From the NCBI GenBank assembly GCA_035933635.1, contig DASYYY010000008.1, forward strand, positions 82,528-146,527: DNA of 64,000 nucleotides, given 5' to 3'. Positions 41,800-49,122 of this stretch are shown one piece after another. This DNA comes from JAKIVR01 sp035933635. GTDB taxonomy: Archaea > Thermoplasmatota > Thermoplasmata > Lutacidiplasmatales > UBA184. Every line of letters begins with the position of its first letter. Position 1 is the stretch's first letter. A program made the translations under genes and the position numbers. The notes beneath the pieces were generated by a model. The model was not told where the DNA came from, did no database searches, and saw only the letters and a program-made list of their open reading frames with translations.

Positions 41800-41874
41800 C
41801 GGGCGCGGGGGGATTTGAACCCCCGACCGCCGGGTTAGGAACCCGGTGCCCTATCCAGACTGGGCTACGCGCCC
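41800..41874 (-). tRNA. tRNA-Arg (CCU)
   Basis: Reading leftward: acceptor GGGCGCG/CGCGCCC (7 bp perfect), D stem GCCC/GGGC, anticodon stem CCGGG/CCCGG around TTCCTAA (anticodon CCU, reading AGG), a 5-nt variable loop, and T stem GGGGG/CCCCC with loop TTCAAAT. Discriminator G. No intron. Its 5' end faces the integrated element. Confidence 0.95.
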
Positions 41875-41902
41875 CGACGGGCCGGACCAAAGTTTGACCA
41901 TA

Positions 41903-42841
41903 TCAGGGCATCTCCTCGACCGGGCGGTCCAGAAGGCGCATCGTCTCGACGAGGCGGTCCTCTTCCTGGCCGACGTAGTACTCGCTCTGGGCGATGCTCG
42001 CGTGACCGTACAGCCCCGCGATCTCGCGCCAGTCCGCCCCTCGGTTCTTGAGCACCCGACCGAAGGTCCGCCGCAGGTCGTGGTTCGACACCACGATGCC
42101 GGCCCGGTTCCCCGCAGCTCGCACGAATCGATCGATGCTCCCGTAACTGTAGGGTCGCATCCGGCCGTCCTCGTTCCAGGCCAGGACTTCTGGGCAGTCC
42201 TCCGCGCCCTGGGCTGCGCTCAGGCGTTGAGGGATCCACCAGGCGAGCTCCGAGCGCAATGCGCCTCCGATCGGCACTCGTCGCGAGACGTCGCCCTTGT
42301 GGGCCTTCCCGCGCACTGCCAGCCAGCCCTTCGGCGAGTCCACGTCCTCGAGGCGCAACCGGGTCAGCTCGACGCGCCGTAGACCCTGCTTCGCCTCGAG
42401 GGCGAGGACCAGACGTTCGACTCCCTGAGCAGAGGCGCAGAGCCGGTCCAGCTCTTCGCTCGTGAGCCACCGGCGGTGTGTCGCCAACTTCGAGTAGGCG
42501 CGAGCTACGCCCGAACGCCGGACCACGTTGTTGCCGTGGTGTTCGAGGAGCGTCGAGAGGAGGCTGAGCCGCACCCGCTTGGTCTTCGGGGCTGCCCCAA
42601 ATCGGTCGACTAATCGAACCAGGTGGCGCTCTCCGAGCGTGGTCGGACCAGCGGTGAGGCCTTCCTCGACGAGCCACCGGCCGACGGCTGCGTAGAACCG
42701 AACGGCTTCCTGCCCGTTCCGTCCCTGATACTGGTTTCGCGTTTCCTGTTGCCACCGTACGAACTCCCTTCCTGCTTCGCTCCACCGCCGTGGTACAGAG
42801 ACCACGGCGAGTTCACCCGGGGTGGGGGAGGGGGCGAGCAC
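41903..42841 (-). CDS. int: Tyrosine recombinase / integrase
   Basis: 312 residues from a GTG. The N-terminal SAM-like core-binding domain covers about 20-120. The catalytic domain has Arg155 in 'QGLRRVELTRL', a Lys in 'RGKAHKGDV' (179/182), His254 and Arg257 in 'NHDLRRTFG', His280 in 'LYGHASIAQS', and the nucleophile Tyr288 or Tyr289 in 'SEYYVG'. All catalytic positions are intact, so it is probably active. It ends 29 nt from the 5' end of tRNA-Arg(CCU). Last gene of the 18-gene leftward run; its start overlaps the preceding stop by 1 nt. Confidence 0.92.
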   Translation of the reverse strand: MLAPSPTPGELAVVSVPRRWSEAGREFVRWQQETRNQYQGRNGQEAVRFYAAVGRWLVEEGLTAGPTTLGERHLVRLVDRFGAAPKTKRVRLSLLSTLLEHHGNNVVRRSGVARAYSKLATHRRWLTSEELDRLCASAQGVERLVLALEAKQGLRRVELTRLRLEDVDSPKGWLAVRGKAHKGDVSRRVPIGGALRSELAWWIPQRLSAAQGAEDCPEVLAWNEDGRMRPYSYGSIDRFVRAAGNRAGIVVSNHDLRRTFGRVLKNRGADWREIAGLYGHASIAQSEYYVGQEEDRLVETMRLLDRPVEEMP

Positions 42842-43065
42842 TACTTGCTTCCTCCGACGGCTTCGGATCTCGTCACGGCTCCAAGGTCGAGGAAGAACAT
42901 CGATGATCCTCCGCAGACGACGCAGTTCAGCTCGAGGGGATCCTTGGGATTGCTGCGGAGATCGTTACCGACTACGACTCTGTGGTCCGCCCTTACGTTC
43001 GTAACACCGGCCACGTACGGGGCGAGATGCTTCTCGCACAAGTGGGGCTGAGAGTCAGTCTTCAC
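42841..43065 (-). CDS. Small zinc-binding protein
   Basis: 74 residues from a GTG overlapping the upstream stop (GTGA). 'HLCEKHLAPYV' and 'LNCVVCGGSSMFFLDL' supply C-x2-H and C-x2-C, a likely zinc site. It lies directly before int, so it could be a recombination directionality or DNA-binding accessory protein; that is conjecture. No family recognised. Confidence 0.6.
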   Translation of the reverse strand: MKTDSQPHLCEKHLAPYVAGVTNVRADHRVVVGNDLRSNPKDPLELNCVVCGGSSMFFLDLGAVTRSEAVGGSK

Positions 43066-43328
43066 AGGTGCCCCGAACTCCTGTTCTTCCAGCGTCGCTC
43101 GGCCTCGGTTCGAAGGCGGAGTAGCGCGGAGTTCCGCTGCGTGATCACTCCCGTAATCGGGAGAAGGCGCACCGCTCCTCGGAGTCGACCGAGTTGGAAC
43201 GTGGCGTGGTAGTGGGGATGCGACAGGCCCGAAAGCGGGGTCCAGCAACACTCGTCGCAGCGAAGGACCGGGCTCTCGATCTCGAGGATCAACTCCGCGG
43301 TCTGCTCGGGGTCGCCGGAGAAGCTCAC
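43062..43328 (-). CDS. Small protein, unknown function
   Basis: 88 residues from GTG 43328, coupled on both sides by 4-nt overlaps. It contains 'LRCDECCWTPLSGLSHPHYHATF', a cysteine/histidine cluster that might bind metal, and a basic C-terminus 'LRTEAERRWKNRSSGHL'. The frame is supported mainly by the regular overlap pattern of the operon. Confidence 0.55.
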   Translation of the reverse strand: MSFSGDPEQTAELILEIESPVLRCDECCWTPLSGLSHPHYHATFQLGRLRGAVRLLPITGVITQRNSALLRLRTEAERRWKNRSSGHL

Positions 43329-43537
43329 GCCGGGACCTCCGCTCGATAGACGTCGGTCCCTGTAGGCCACCCGTTCGCTCGGCGGAGCTCGATCAGGATT
43401 TCTCCCCGCTCACGGACTGATAGGTCCCGATGGCGTGTAACCAGATGCGCGTCGAGCTGCGTCCCGGATTCTCGCCGCTTGCCGCAAAGCGGGCAATCGT
43501 ATTGGCCGTGGACCAGGCCCCAGTTGCCCACGCTCAT
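43325..43537 (-). CDS. C2H2 zinc-finger protein
   Basis: 70 residues from ATG 43537. 'YDCPLCGKRRESGTQLDAHLVTRH' is a classic C-x2-C-x12-H-x4-H finger, as in many archaeal virus DNA-binding proteins, followed by a helical tail 'SVRERGEILIELRR'. It is coupled to its neighbours by ATGA/GTGA overlaps. Probably a transcription regulator of the element. Confidence 0.72.
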   Translation of the reverse strand: MSVGNWGLVHGQYDCPLCGKRRESGTQLDAHLVTRHRDLSVRERGEILIELRRANGWPTGTDVYRAEVPA

Positions 43538-44025
43538 CGAGCCACCTCCAGCGGCCTTCCGGTCGCCGAGTCCAGGCCACGTCTCTCGCACTCCGCTTCG
43601 TCCGCCGCACGCTCAACGTCCTCGACGCGGTGGTTCTCTAGGGCGCGTACGAGAATCCGTTCGATCGCTCCGGGAACTCGTTCGGTCTGAGTGTCGAAAG
43701 CCGTTCCCTCGATGTGTTCCGGCCTCCACCCGAGCACGCGCTTGCCTAGGGCGAGCGCGAAGCCCAGCTCGACATGGGTTCCGCGACTGGTTTCCGTCAG
43801 CGGGGCGAAGATCAGGATGTCGGCCCGACGAATGTCCTCGAGGTCGGTGGCCGCCGCCTGACCGGCGTACCAGGTCTCTCCGTGACGGAAGTCGGTGTGC
43901 CAGTGGGCAGTCGGCTCCCAACCGGTCGCAAGCGCGATCTCAGTCTCGATCTTCTTTGCGAGGTCTGCGCCCGCGTTTCGGCAACACGGGAGATGGTACG
44001 CGGAGGCGAGGTAGAATCGCGTCAC
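43534..44025 (-). CDS. Nucleoside 2-deoxyribosyltransferase-like protein
   Basis: 163 residues. 'MTRFYLASAYHLPCCRNAGADLAKKI' and 'DIRRADILIFAPLTETSRGTHVELGFALALGKRVLGW' match the Rossmann-like NDT family, including the catalytic Glu in 'GTHVELGFA'. The family transfers deoxyribosyl or cleaves N-glycosidic bonds of (deoxy)nucleosides and related cofactors. In phage-like elements such genes often serve nucleotide salvage or base modification. Coupled within the leftward operon. Confidence 0.8.
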   Translation of the reverse strand: MTRFYLASAYHLPCCRNAGADLAKKIETEIALATGWEPTAHWHTDFRHGETWYAGQAAATDLEDIRRADILIFAPLTETSRGTHVELGFALALGKRVLGWRPEHIEGTAFDTQTERVPGAIERILVRALENHRVEDVERAADEAECERRGLDSATGRPLEVAR

Positions 44026-44408
44026 TCTTCGATCCTCGGCGCGAGAGCGATTCGAACTGGCCCGTAGGCAGAGTCAGACTCGAGGAGAATTGGACCGTCC
44101 TGCTGAACTTCCACGTAGACGTCGGAATCGCAGTGCGTCTCGAGAAAGGCCATGATTCCGGCCAAATGGCCGCGATCGAATCTGGACCTCCGCGTGTCGC
44201 CACTCCAGTGCAGCGTCCCCTTCGGGTGACGGGACTCAAGCGAGATCCCGAGCTGAGCATCAAGCACGGCGAACCCAACCCGTCGAACCAGATCCTCGGG
44301 CAGCTCGGCGCCTGAATGCTCGCCTGAACTGAGCCAAGCCGAGTCTCCAAGAAGGATCCGCTTCTCCGGCATAGCGGGAGCTCCCGGAAGGGACTCGGCC
44401 CGGCTCAC
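44022..44408 (-). CDS. PCNA C-terminal-domain-like protein
   Basis: 128 residues from GTG 44408, half the length of PCNA. The C-terminal part 'SRFDRGHLAGIMAFLETHCDSDVYVEVQQDGPILL' followed by 'YGPVRIALAPRIEE' parallels the second domain of archaeal sliding clamps, which end '...V-x-[FY]-LLAPRIE'. No N-terminal clamp domain or interdomain linker precedes it, and the gene starts exactly on the previous stop (GTGA), so it is not a truncated longer gene. It may form a hexameric single-domain ring, cap or inhibit the host clamp, or only share the fold. The assignment rests on pattern similarity. Confidence 0.5.
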   Translation of the reverse strand: MSRAESLPGAPAMPEKRILLGDSAWLSSGEHSGAELPEDLVRRVGFAVLDAQLGISLESRHPKGTLHWSGDTRRSRFDRGHLAGIMAFLETHCDSDVYVEVQQDGPILLESDSAYGPVRIALAPRIEE

Positions 44409-44548
44409 GCGAAGTTCCTCCTCGCTGGGCAGATCCCGTGGATCCGCGAGTCAGGTCCGCGTTCGCGCGGGACAAACTGGACATTGCCCTGGGCGTAGTC
44501 CCTCTCGGAGATGGGGAGTTTACAGACGCCGCAAGGGGGTTCGGTCAC
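44405..44548 (-). CDS. 47-residue zinc-knuckle protein
   Basis: Starts at GTG 44548 inside the HerA stop (GTGA) and ends in the start of the PCNA-like gene (GTGA). The product opens 'MTEPPCGVCKLPISERDY' and ends 'GICPARRNFA', with C-x2-C and a further Cys. Both flanking 4-nt overlaps support it as a real gene despite its size. Confidence 0.6.
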   Translation of the reverse strand: MTEPPCGVCKLPISERDYAQGNVQFVPRERGPDSRIHGICPARRNFA

Positions 44549-46326
44549 GGGAACAGCACCTGGGCTGCGGTGACGTCGGACCCCTCGACCTTCACGAGGC
44601 CAAGGCGCCGGAGCATCGAAAGATAATCGGAGAAGGTCCCGCTGTTCGGGGCGATACCGGCTCGTTCACCGAGTTCTTGTCGGGTGATTGACCCTGGGTA
44701 CTCCGCGAGCAGGACGTCCATCATTCGGCGCGCACCGCCGCTCACCCGGCCGCGAGCTGAGTTCGCGAGTTCCTCCTGGGTAAGTCGGTCGGGCCGCTGC
44801 GCGAAGTAGGCGAGACCTGCATCCGTCGCCCGGACTGACCCGCCGGTGAGGTCCTCAGCCAGTTCGGCCCGGCGCAGGAGCGACAGATAGTCCGAGAATG
44901 TGCCCGAGTTCGGTGCGATCTCGGCCATCGCGCCGAGGTTCGTCCTCGAGACCGACTCGGGGTGGATCGAAGCCAGAACGCGGAGCATCCGGAGGGCGCC
45001 TCCGGTCGGCGTCGGGAGCTCGCGCTCCTCCCCCTCGGCACCCGCCTTCAACTGAGCCCGGGGTTCTATCCGGGGGCGGGTCACCGCTAGGGGCGAGGCC
45101 TGCGGCCGCTGAGGAAGCATGGGTGTGGTCTCCGCTGTAAGCGGGGAGCCGAGGGTCCGCGCAGCGCGCTCGAGGTGCATCCGGGCCTCCTCGATCACCT
45201 TCCTGCCAGCGACTGACTCGCGCGTCAGCCCGGCGACTTGTCCCTTGAGAGGTTCGGTCGCCTCGCGCACAGCTCGGTCGAGTTCCGCCTTCGAGGCGGC
45301 GGTCGCCCTCGGCTTCGCCCGCTCCGCTTCCAACTCACGGGTGAGCCGCGTGACCTGCGACCGCAGTTTCGGCACGTCTGCGAGCTCGGCCCTCTCGGCC
45401 TTGATCGTGGAGAGCTGGGTCCCGAGCGACTCCACGATGGCACTCACGTCCGTCGTGGAGGGACGCACCTGGAGCAGGCCCGCGCGACGCAGGTGGGTCT
45501 TGTCGGGGTGGAGCGTGTGGAACTCCCGGACGCGGATCTTCTGGAAGATCCCGAAGTCCTGAGGGGACCACACGTAGCAATCGCGCCGCTCCAGGGAGGC
45601 GAGACCTGCCTCGAACTCCGCGAGTTGCTTTCGGGTCGCCCAGGCCTCGACCCACTCCTTTAGCGCCTTCCTGTCGGGGGCTCCCACGAGGCCGAAGACG
45701 ACCAGGGTGCCGCACTGGGTGAGTGCGTCCTTGTTGACGGTTGCCGCGCGTTGGGAAACGATGATCACTCCGATCGCACGATTCCGACCCTGACGAATCA
45801 GCCGCTCAACGGCGTCGTACGCCACCGCCTGGTCGTTTCGAACGCTCTGGGGAAGGACCTCCTTCGCCTCGTCGATGATCACCAGGCGTGGGCTGTTATT
45901 GATCGCGTAGAGGCGGTGGCAGAAGTCGGCGAGGAACTGGCGATACGCAGCCTTCGGCTCCTGGGAGAAGTCGATGATCGCGGAGACGTTCGCCTTGACG
46001 ATCGCCTCGGCGACCTCAGCTCCTGCGTGACGGTTCAGGGGAAGGTCACCGTGCTCCCCACCGATGACGAGGATCGGCAGTCCGGGGCTCTTCGCGTCGG
46101 CGGAGCTGCGAAGGCCCCAAGCAATGCCGGCCGGGTCGAATACAACGAACGGCAGGTGGAGCCGGGTTAGCTCCTCCTCTATGACCTTGAGCAGACCTGA
46201 CTTTCCACGTCCCGACTGACCGATTACGCCGTAGCGCCCCTCCACGAAGTCTGCGGCGGGGAGCGAGCATGTATCCGAAAGCACGACGCGGTCGGAAGGG
46301 AGCGCTTCAATTCGGGGCGGAGCCAT
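44545..46326 (-). CDS. HerA-type ATPase with coiled coil and duplicated winged helices
   Basis: 593 residues from ATG 46326. The HerA/FtsK-class ATPase has Walker A GQSGRGKS (36-43), Walker B 'RLVIIDEAKEVLPQ' (147-160), a sensor-like 'GVIIVSQRA' and an 'RQGRNRAIG' arginine region. A coiled coil follows (about 320-390). Two tandem winged-helix repeats sharing 'IAPNSGTFSDYLS(L/M)LRR' occupy the last ~150 residues. It could pump DNA for packaging, replication or transfer; no NurA partner is adjacent. The start overlaps the methyltransferase stop by 1 nt. Confidence 0.85.
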   Translation of the reverse strand: MAPPRIEALPSDRVVLSDTCSLPAADFVEGRYGVIGQSGRGKSGLLKVIEEELTRLHLPFVVFDPAGIAWGLRSSADAKSPGLPILVIGGEHGDLPLNRHAGAEVAEAIVKANVSAIIDFSQEPKAAYRQFLADFCHRLYAINNSPRLVIIDEAKEVLPQSVRNDQAVAYDAVERLIRQGRNRAIGVIIVSQRAATVNKDALTQCGTLVVFGLVGAPDRKALKEWVEAWATRKQLAEFEAGLASLERRDCYVWSPQDFGIFQKIRVREFHTLHPDKTHLRRAGLLQVRPSTTDVSAIVESLGTQLSTIKAERAELADVPKLRSQVTRLTRELEAERAKPRATAASKAELDRAVREATEPLKGQVAGLTRESVAGRKVIEEARMHLERAARTLGSPLTAETTPMLPQRPQASPLAVTRPRIEPRAQLKAGAEGEERELPTPTGGALRMLRVLASIHPESVSRTNLGAMAEIAPNSGTFSDYLSLLRRAELAEDLTGGSVRATDAGLAYFAQRPDRLTQEELANSARGRVSGGARRMMDVLLAEYPGSITRQELGERAGIAPNSGTFSDYLSMLRRLGLVKVEGSDVTAAQVLFP

Positions 46327-46919
46327 CACTTTACCAACTCCACGTGGAGGTTCCTCGGGCGGCCCACGTGCGCCATGCAAAGCGCCCGGTAGAGCCTAGG
46401 AGCTCGGTCGATCAGGTTCCACTCCGTCAGCCCGAATGCACGGATCCTGCGGTCAACCCAGACCCGCATCGACCGGAAGATCGGCTTCCGCCAGTAGGGC
46501 GATCGCGTCGGTAGGAAGTGAGCGAACGTGTCCTCGTTGAATGCGCGCTGGTGAGCGGGGCTACCCCACGCCTCCAGCGAGTCCTCGTGCGGGACCTCGA
46601 TCTGCATCGTTCCTCCAGGGACGAGAACGCGGTGCGACTCGCGCATCACGTCGAAGAGGAGGTCATCGTCGTCGACCCCCGTGCGGGGTAGGTGCTCGAG
46701 GACCTGGCGCGCGATCACGCGGCGGAACGAGCCGTTTGGGAACGGCCAGGGCGACTTCCGCAGGTCATGGACGACGTCGACGCCGGGGAATCCGACACGG
46801 TCCATTCCGACCGTGCCGACCTTGTTCGGTCCGCATCCGATGTCTAGCGAGTCTCGAACGCCGACCGGGAGCGCGACATCGAAGTTCCGCGAAAGTCCAC
46901 CAGAGAGCACGAGGATCAC
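46326..46919 (-). CDS. Class I SAM-dependent methyltransferase
   Basis: 197 residues from a GTG. Motif I 'SLDIGCGPNKVG', an acidic 'MDRVGFPGVDVVHDL', 'FRRVIARQVLEHLP' and 'SHRVLVPGGTMQIEVPHED' are those of UbiE/Met11-type methyltransferases. It lacks DPPY-type motifs, so it is not an obvious DNA methyltransferase; a small molecule, glycan or protein target is more likely. Coupled between the collagen-like and HerA genes. Confidence 0.82.
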   Translation of the reverse strand: MILVLSGGLSRNFDVALPVGVRDSLDIGCGPNKVGTVGMDRVGFPGVDVVHDLRKSPWPFPNGSFRRVIARQVLEHLPRTGVDDDDLLFDVMRESHRVLVPGGTMQIEVPHEDSLEAWGSPAHQRAFNEDTFAHFLPTRSPYWRKPIFRSMRVWVDRRIRAFGLTEWNLIDRAPRLYRALCMAHVGRPRNLHVELVK

Positions 46920-47635
46920 CCGGCTCGGACCTGTTCAACGTCGACGTCGACTGTCCCGGTGATGGTCCCGCTTGCCTGAACCACCTGGAACCAGAGCGTG
47001 AATGGTTGGCTGCCCGAGGGGTAGAACGTGTACGGGAGCGACGGGTTTGCGCTCGCAAAGTAGAACGACGTGGCGCCGTCCCAGGTCGAACCGTTGGGCG
47101 TGAGGCATTGCACCGAGTCGAAATCGTAGTTGTGCATCGTCGGCGAGTAGCTGAGGTTGAGCGAGATGTTGCAGGTCCAGATTCCCCGCCCGAGATCCGT
47201 GCAGGGACCCCAGACGTAGAGCGTCACGTTGGGGACCGATCTGCAGAGGTCGTACGGTTTGCCGCAAAGTTGGAAGGTTAGCGAGAGGTCCGCGTAGGTG
47301 TAGGAGGTCCCGTTCTGTCCGGTCGCACCCTGCTTCCCGTTCGTCCCGTTTCGCCCGGGCAGTCCTCTGGATCCGTTGACCCCGTTGGTGCCATTGAGGC
47401 CGTTGAGCCCGTTGTGGCCGGCAGGTCCCTGAGTCCCCCGGGGACCCGCCGGGCCTTGGGTGCCGTTGTTTCCGTTCCTCCCTGGCGTCCCGTTCGTTCC
47501 TGGTAGGCCCTGCGACCCTTGAGAACCGGCGGCGCCCGTGATTGGAGGTTGGCCGAGGTAGGCAACCCCGGCGATGACGATCGCCGCGACCGAGAGGAGC
47601 GCGACGAAGACGATCGCAGCGTTCTGGGTGTTCAT
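46916..47635 (-). CDS. Collagen-like membrane-anchored surface protein
   Basis: 239 residues. An N-terminal membrane helix (about 7-28) is followed by about 24 Gly-x-y triplets (36-107). Asn and Thr/Ser repeatedly occupy the y and next x positions so that N-G-T or N-G-S sequons recur through the triple-helix segment ('GTNGTPGRNGNNGTQG', 'NGTNGVNGSRG'). The C-terminal ~130 residues form a cysteine-containing globular domain ('FQLCGKPYDLCRSV', 'GPCTDLGRGIWTC'), probably the trimer head. Possible fibre or spike stalk on the virion or cell surface. Confidence 0.8.
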   Translation of the reverse strand: MNTQNAAIVFVALLSVAAIVIAGVAYLGQPPITGAAGSQGSQGLPGTNGTPGRNGNNGTQGPAGPRGTQGPAGHNGLNGLNGTNGVNGSRGLPGRNGTNGKQGATGQNGTSYTYADLSLTFQLCGKPYDLCRSVPNVTLYVWGPCTDLGRGIWTCNISLNLSYSPTMHNYDFDSVQCLTPNGSTWDGATSFYFASANPSLPYTFYPSGSQPFTLWFQVVQASGTITGTVDVDVEQVRAG

Positions 47636-47880
47636 CGACGGGCCTCCTGTTCGTCGCTCCCGCCCATCCAGGGCAGGATCTCGTCGCGCCCGCGAATCGG
47701 GCCGAACAGCGGGAGATTCCCCGCTATGGTAACCGGGCGCGCCGCGAAGCGAACCTGGTGAGGCCGGCGAACGCGCTCTCGGAACAGCGGAGTGAACCAG
47801 CCGTGGGGACGGAACAAGAGGTAGCCGAGGCAAAGGAAGCCACCGATCCCTAGGGCGAACGGGACGAGGCTCCAATCCAT
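47632..47880 (-). CDS. Small membrane protein
   Basis: 82 residues from ATG 47880. One membrane helix ('SLVPFALGIGGFLCLGYLLF', about 4-23), then a cytoplasmic-type basic segment 'RERVRRPHQVRF' and a charged tail. Coupled to both neighbours (1-nt and 4-nt overlaps). Possibly a partner of the collagen-like protein. Confidence 0.65.
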   Translation of the reverse strand: MDWSLVPFALGIGGFLCLGYLLFRPHGWFTPLFRERVRRPHQVRFAARPVTIAGNLPLFGPIRGRDEILPWMGGSDEQEARR

Positions 47881-48236
47881 CACCACGGCACTACCTCGCC
47901 GTCGAGCCGGGCGCCGGCCGGAACGGAGACCACGGGGGCCACGGCGGGAAGTCGGAGCTTCGGTCGCGGGTAGGCCTGGACCGCGATACCCCAGACCCAG
48001 CGCGCGACGAGGTAGGAAATCGGGATGCTGAACGGAAGAGTCCCGAGCGATGCGACCGCGATCTTCTCCCAGCCGACCCCGTAGAAGTCGCCGCTCGCCA
48101 GCAGCAGCATCGCAATCCAGGGCGTTGTCGCCGCGACGATCCCGACCGTGATGCAGAGCGCCGCGATCTCGAACCAGAAGTAGGCGAGGGGAATCTGCCT
48201 CGCGTAGAAGCGAGCCGCGCCAGGGTCGGCGTTCAT
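47880..48236 (-). CDS. Multi-pass membrane protein
   Basis: 118 residues from ATG 48236. About three hydrophobic helices ('IPLAYFWFEIAALCITVGIVAATTP', 'IAMLLLAS', 'IAVASLGTLPFSIPISYLVARWVWGIAV'). Overlaps the next stop by 1 nt. No family recognised. Confidence 0.65.
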   Translation of the reverse strand: MNADPGAARFYARQIPLAYFWFEIAALCITVGIVAATTPWIAMLLLASGDFYGVGWEKIAVASLGTLPFSIPISYLVARWVWGIAVQAYPRPKLRLPAVAPVVSVPAGARLDGEVVPW

Positions 48237-48400
48237 GCGACCCCCAGCTCAGCCCGGATCTCGCCGATGTGGCGGAGAGCCCCGGTTCTCTCGGAAGGGG
48301 ACGGTAGGCGATTCGCCACGTCCTCAAGCTCCTCGACGAGCGCCAGGAAGTAGTCGCGCAGGAGCGAACTGCGGTGGAGGCTCTGCTTCGGTTCGGCCAA
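48233..48400 (-). CDS. 55-residue protein, TTG start
   Basis: A TTG at 48400, 3 nt after the previous TAG, opens a short helical product ('AEPKQSLHRSSLLRDYFLALVEELEDV' and 'RHIGEIRAELGVA') that ends in the ATGA shared with the next gene. The operon packing argues that it is real; function unknown. Confidence 0.5.
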   Translation of the reverse strand: MAEPKQSLHRSSLLRDYFLALVEELEDVANRLPSPSERTGALRHIGEIRAELGVA

Positions 48401-48403
48401 CGC

Positions 48404-48952
48404 CTACTCCGCCTCAGTCCCGCCGAGCAGGTCGGCGATGGCGCGCTTCCTCGCGCGAGTCGACGCTTTGGTCAGGGCGAAGTGTTCGCGTTGGGAAATC
48501 GGGACGAGCTCACCTTTGGCGGTGCGCTCGGCGATCTCCGAGAGGCGGCAGGACGCGATTCCGTCAGCGAACCGGTCGTGCTTCGAGACTCGGACCCGAA
48601 CGAGCCAGCGGTGGTCGTACTCCCCCGTGTCACCATCTTGGACGTTGGACTCGGTGACCTCGCGCTCCTCGAACGATAGCCCGAAGGCCATCGCGAGGCG
48701 GGTGCATCCGGTCCGGTTCATCTCCTTCCGACCGGCAATGACGTCGAAGCAAGCGGAGTCCTCGAGGAGGAACGCCTTGAGCTCGAAGTAGGCGTTCCAG
48801 ATCCGCTTCATGTCGGCAAGGGAGACTTCGGGCGCGACGAGAAGGGCGGCGACGGCGGGATCGGCCAATGGACCCGCCGCCAGCGAGGTCGGGCGCTCGG
48901 CGAGTTTGTCGGCCGTCTCGAAGCGCGGGGCTGCGGGGCTGGGTGTGCTCAT
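48404..48952 (-). CDS. Putative ssDNA-annealing-like protein
   Basis: 182 residues from ATG 48952, preceded by GGAGG. The core 'DVIAGRKEMNRTGCTRLAMAFGLSFE', then 'RWLVRVRVSKHDRFADGIASCRLSEI' and 'HFALTKASTRARKRAIADLLGG', follows a pattern I associate with a family common in archaeal viruses and genomic islands ('...TAxTRAxNRAIxDLxG'). It looks Rad52/Erf-like, but this is not established. A recombination role would fit its place in the early-type operon. Confidence 0.55.
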   Translation of the reverse strand: MSTPSPAAPRFETADKLAERPTSLAAGPLADPAVAALLVAPEVSLADMKRIWNAYFELKAFLLEDSACFDVIAGRKEMNRTGCTRLAMAFGLSFEEREVTESNVQDGDTGEYDHRWLVRVRVSKHDRFADGIASCRLSEIAERTAKGELVPISQREHFALTKASTRARKRAIADLLGGTEAE

Positions 48953-49122
48953 GCTGAACCTCCGGAACGTGAAAGTCGGCGGGCACGGCGGGCGAACGCG
49001 GCGTCCCTCGCAAGCCGTGCCTCTTCGACACGGGCGAGCGCCCCGCAGTTGACCAGCTTTAGAGGGCAAGGCTCGAGGAGCCCGTGCTCGACGAGCGTCC
49101 CGCTCGCCATCGCATGGGTCAC
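48949..49122 (-). CDS. 57-residue protein, unknown function
   Basis: Starts at GTG 49122 and is coupled at both ends by 4-nt overlaps. 'HGLLEPCPLKLVNCGALARVEEARLARDAAF' and a basic tail 'ARRARRLSRSGGSA'; two cysteines. Possible small nucleic-acid-binding protein; no family recognised. Confidence 0.5.
   Translation of the reverse strand: MTHAMASGTLVEHGLLEPCPLKLVNCGALARVEEARLARDAAFARRARRLSRSGGSA

Noticed and set aside
47290..47530. DNA-level tandem repeat or CRISPR-like array
   Set aside because: The periodicity comes from Gly-x-y codons of the collagen-like protein; there are no spaced identical direct repeats.
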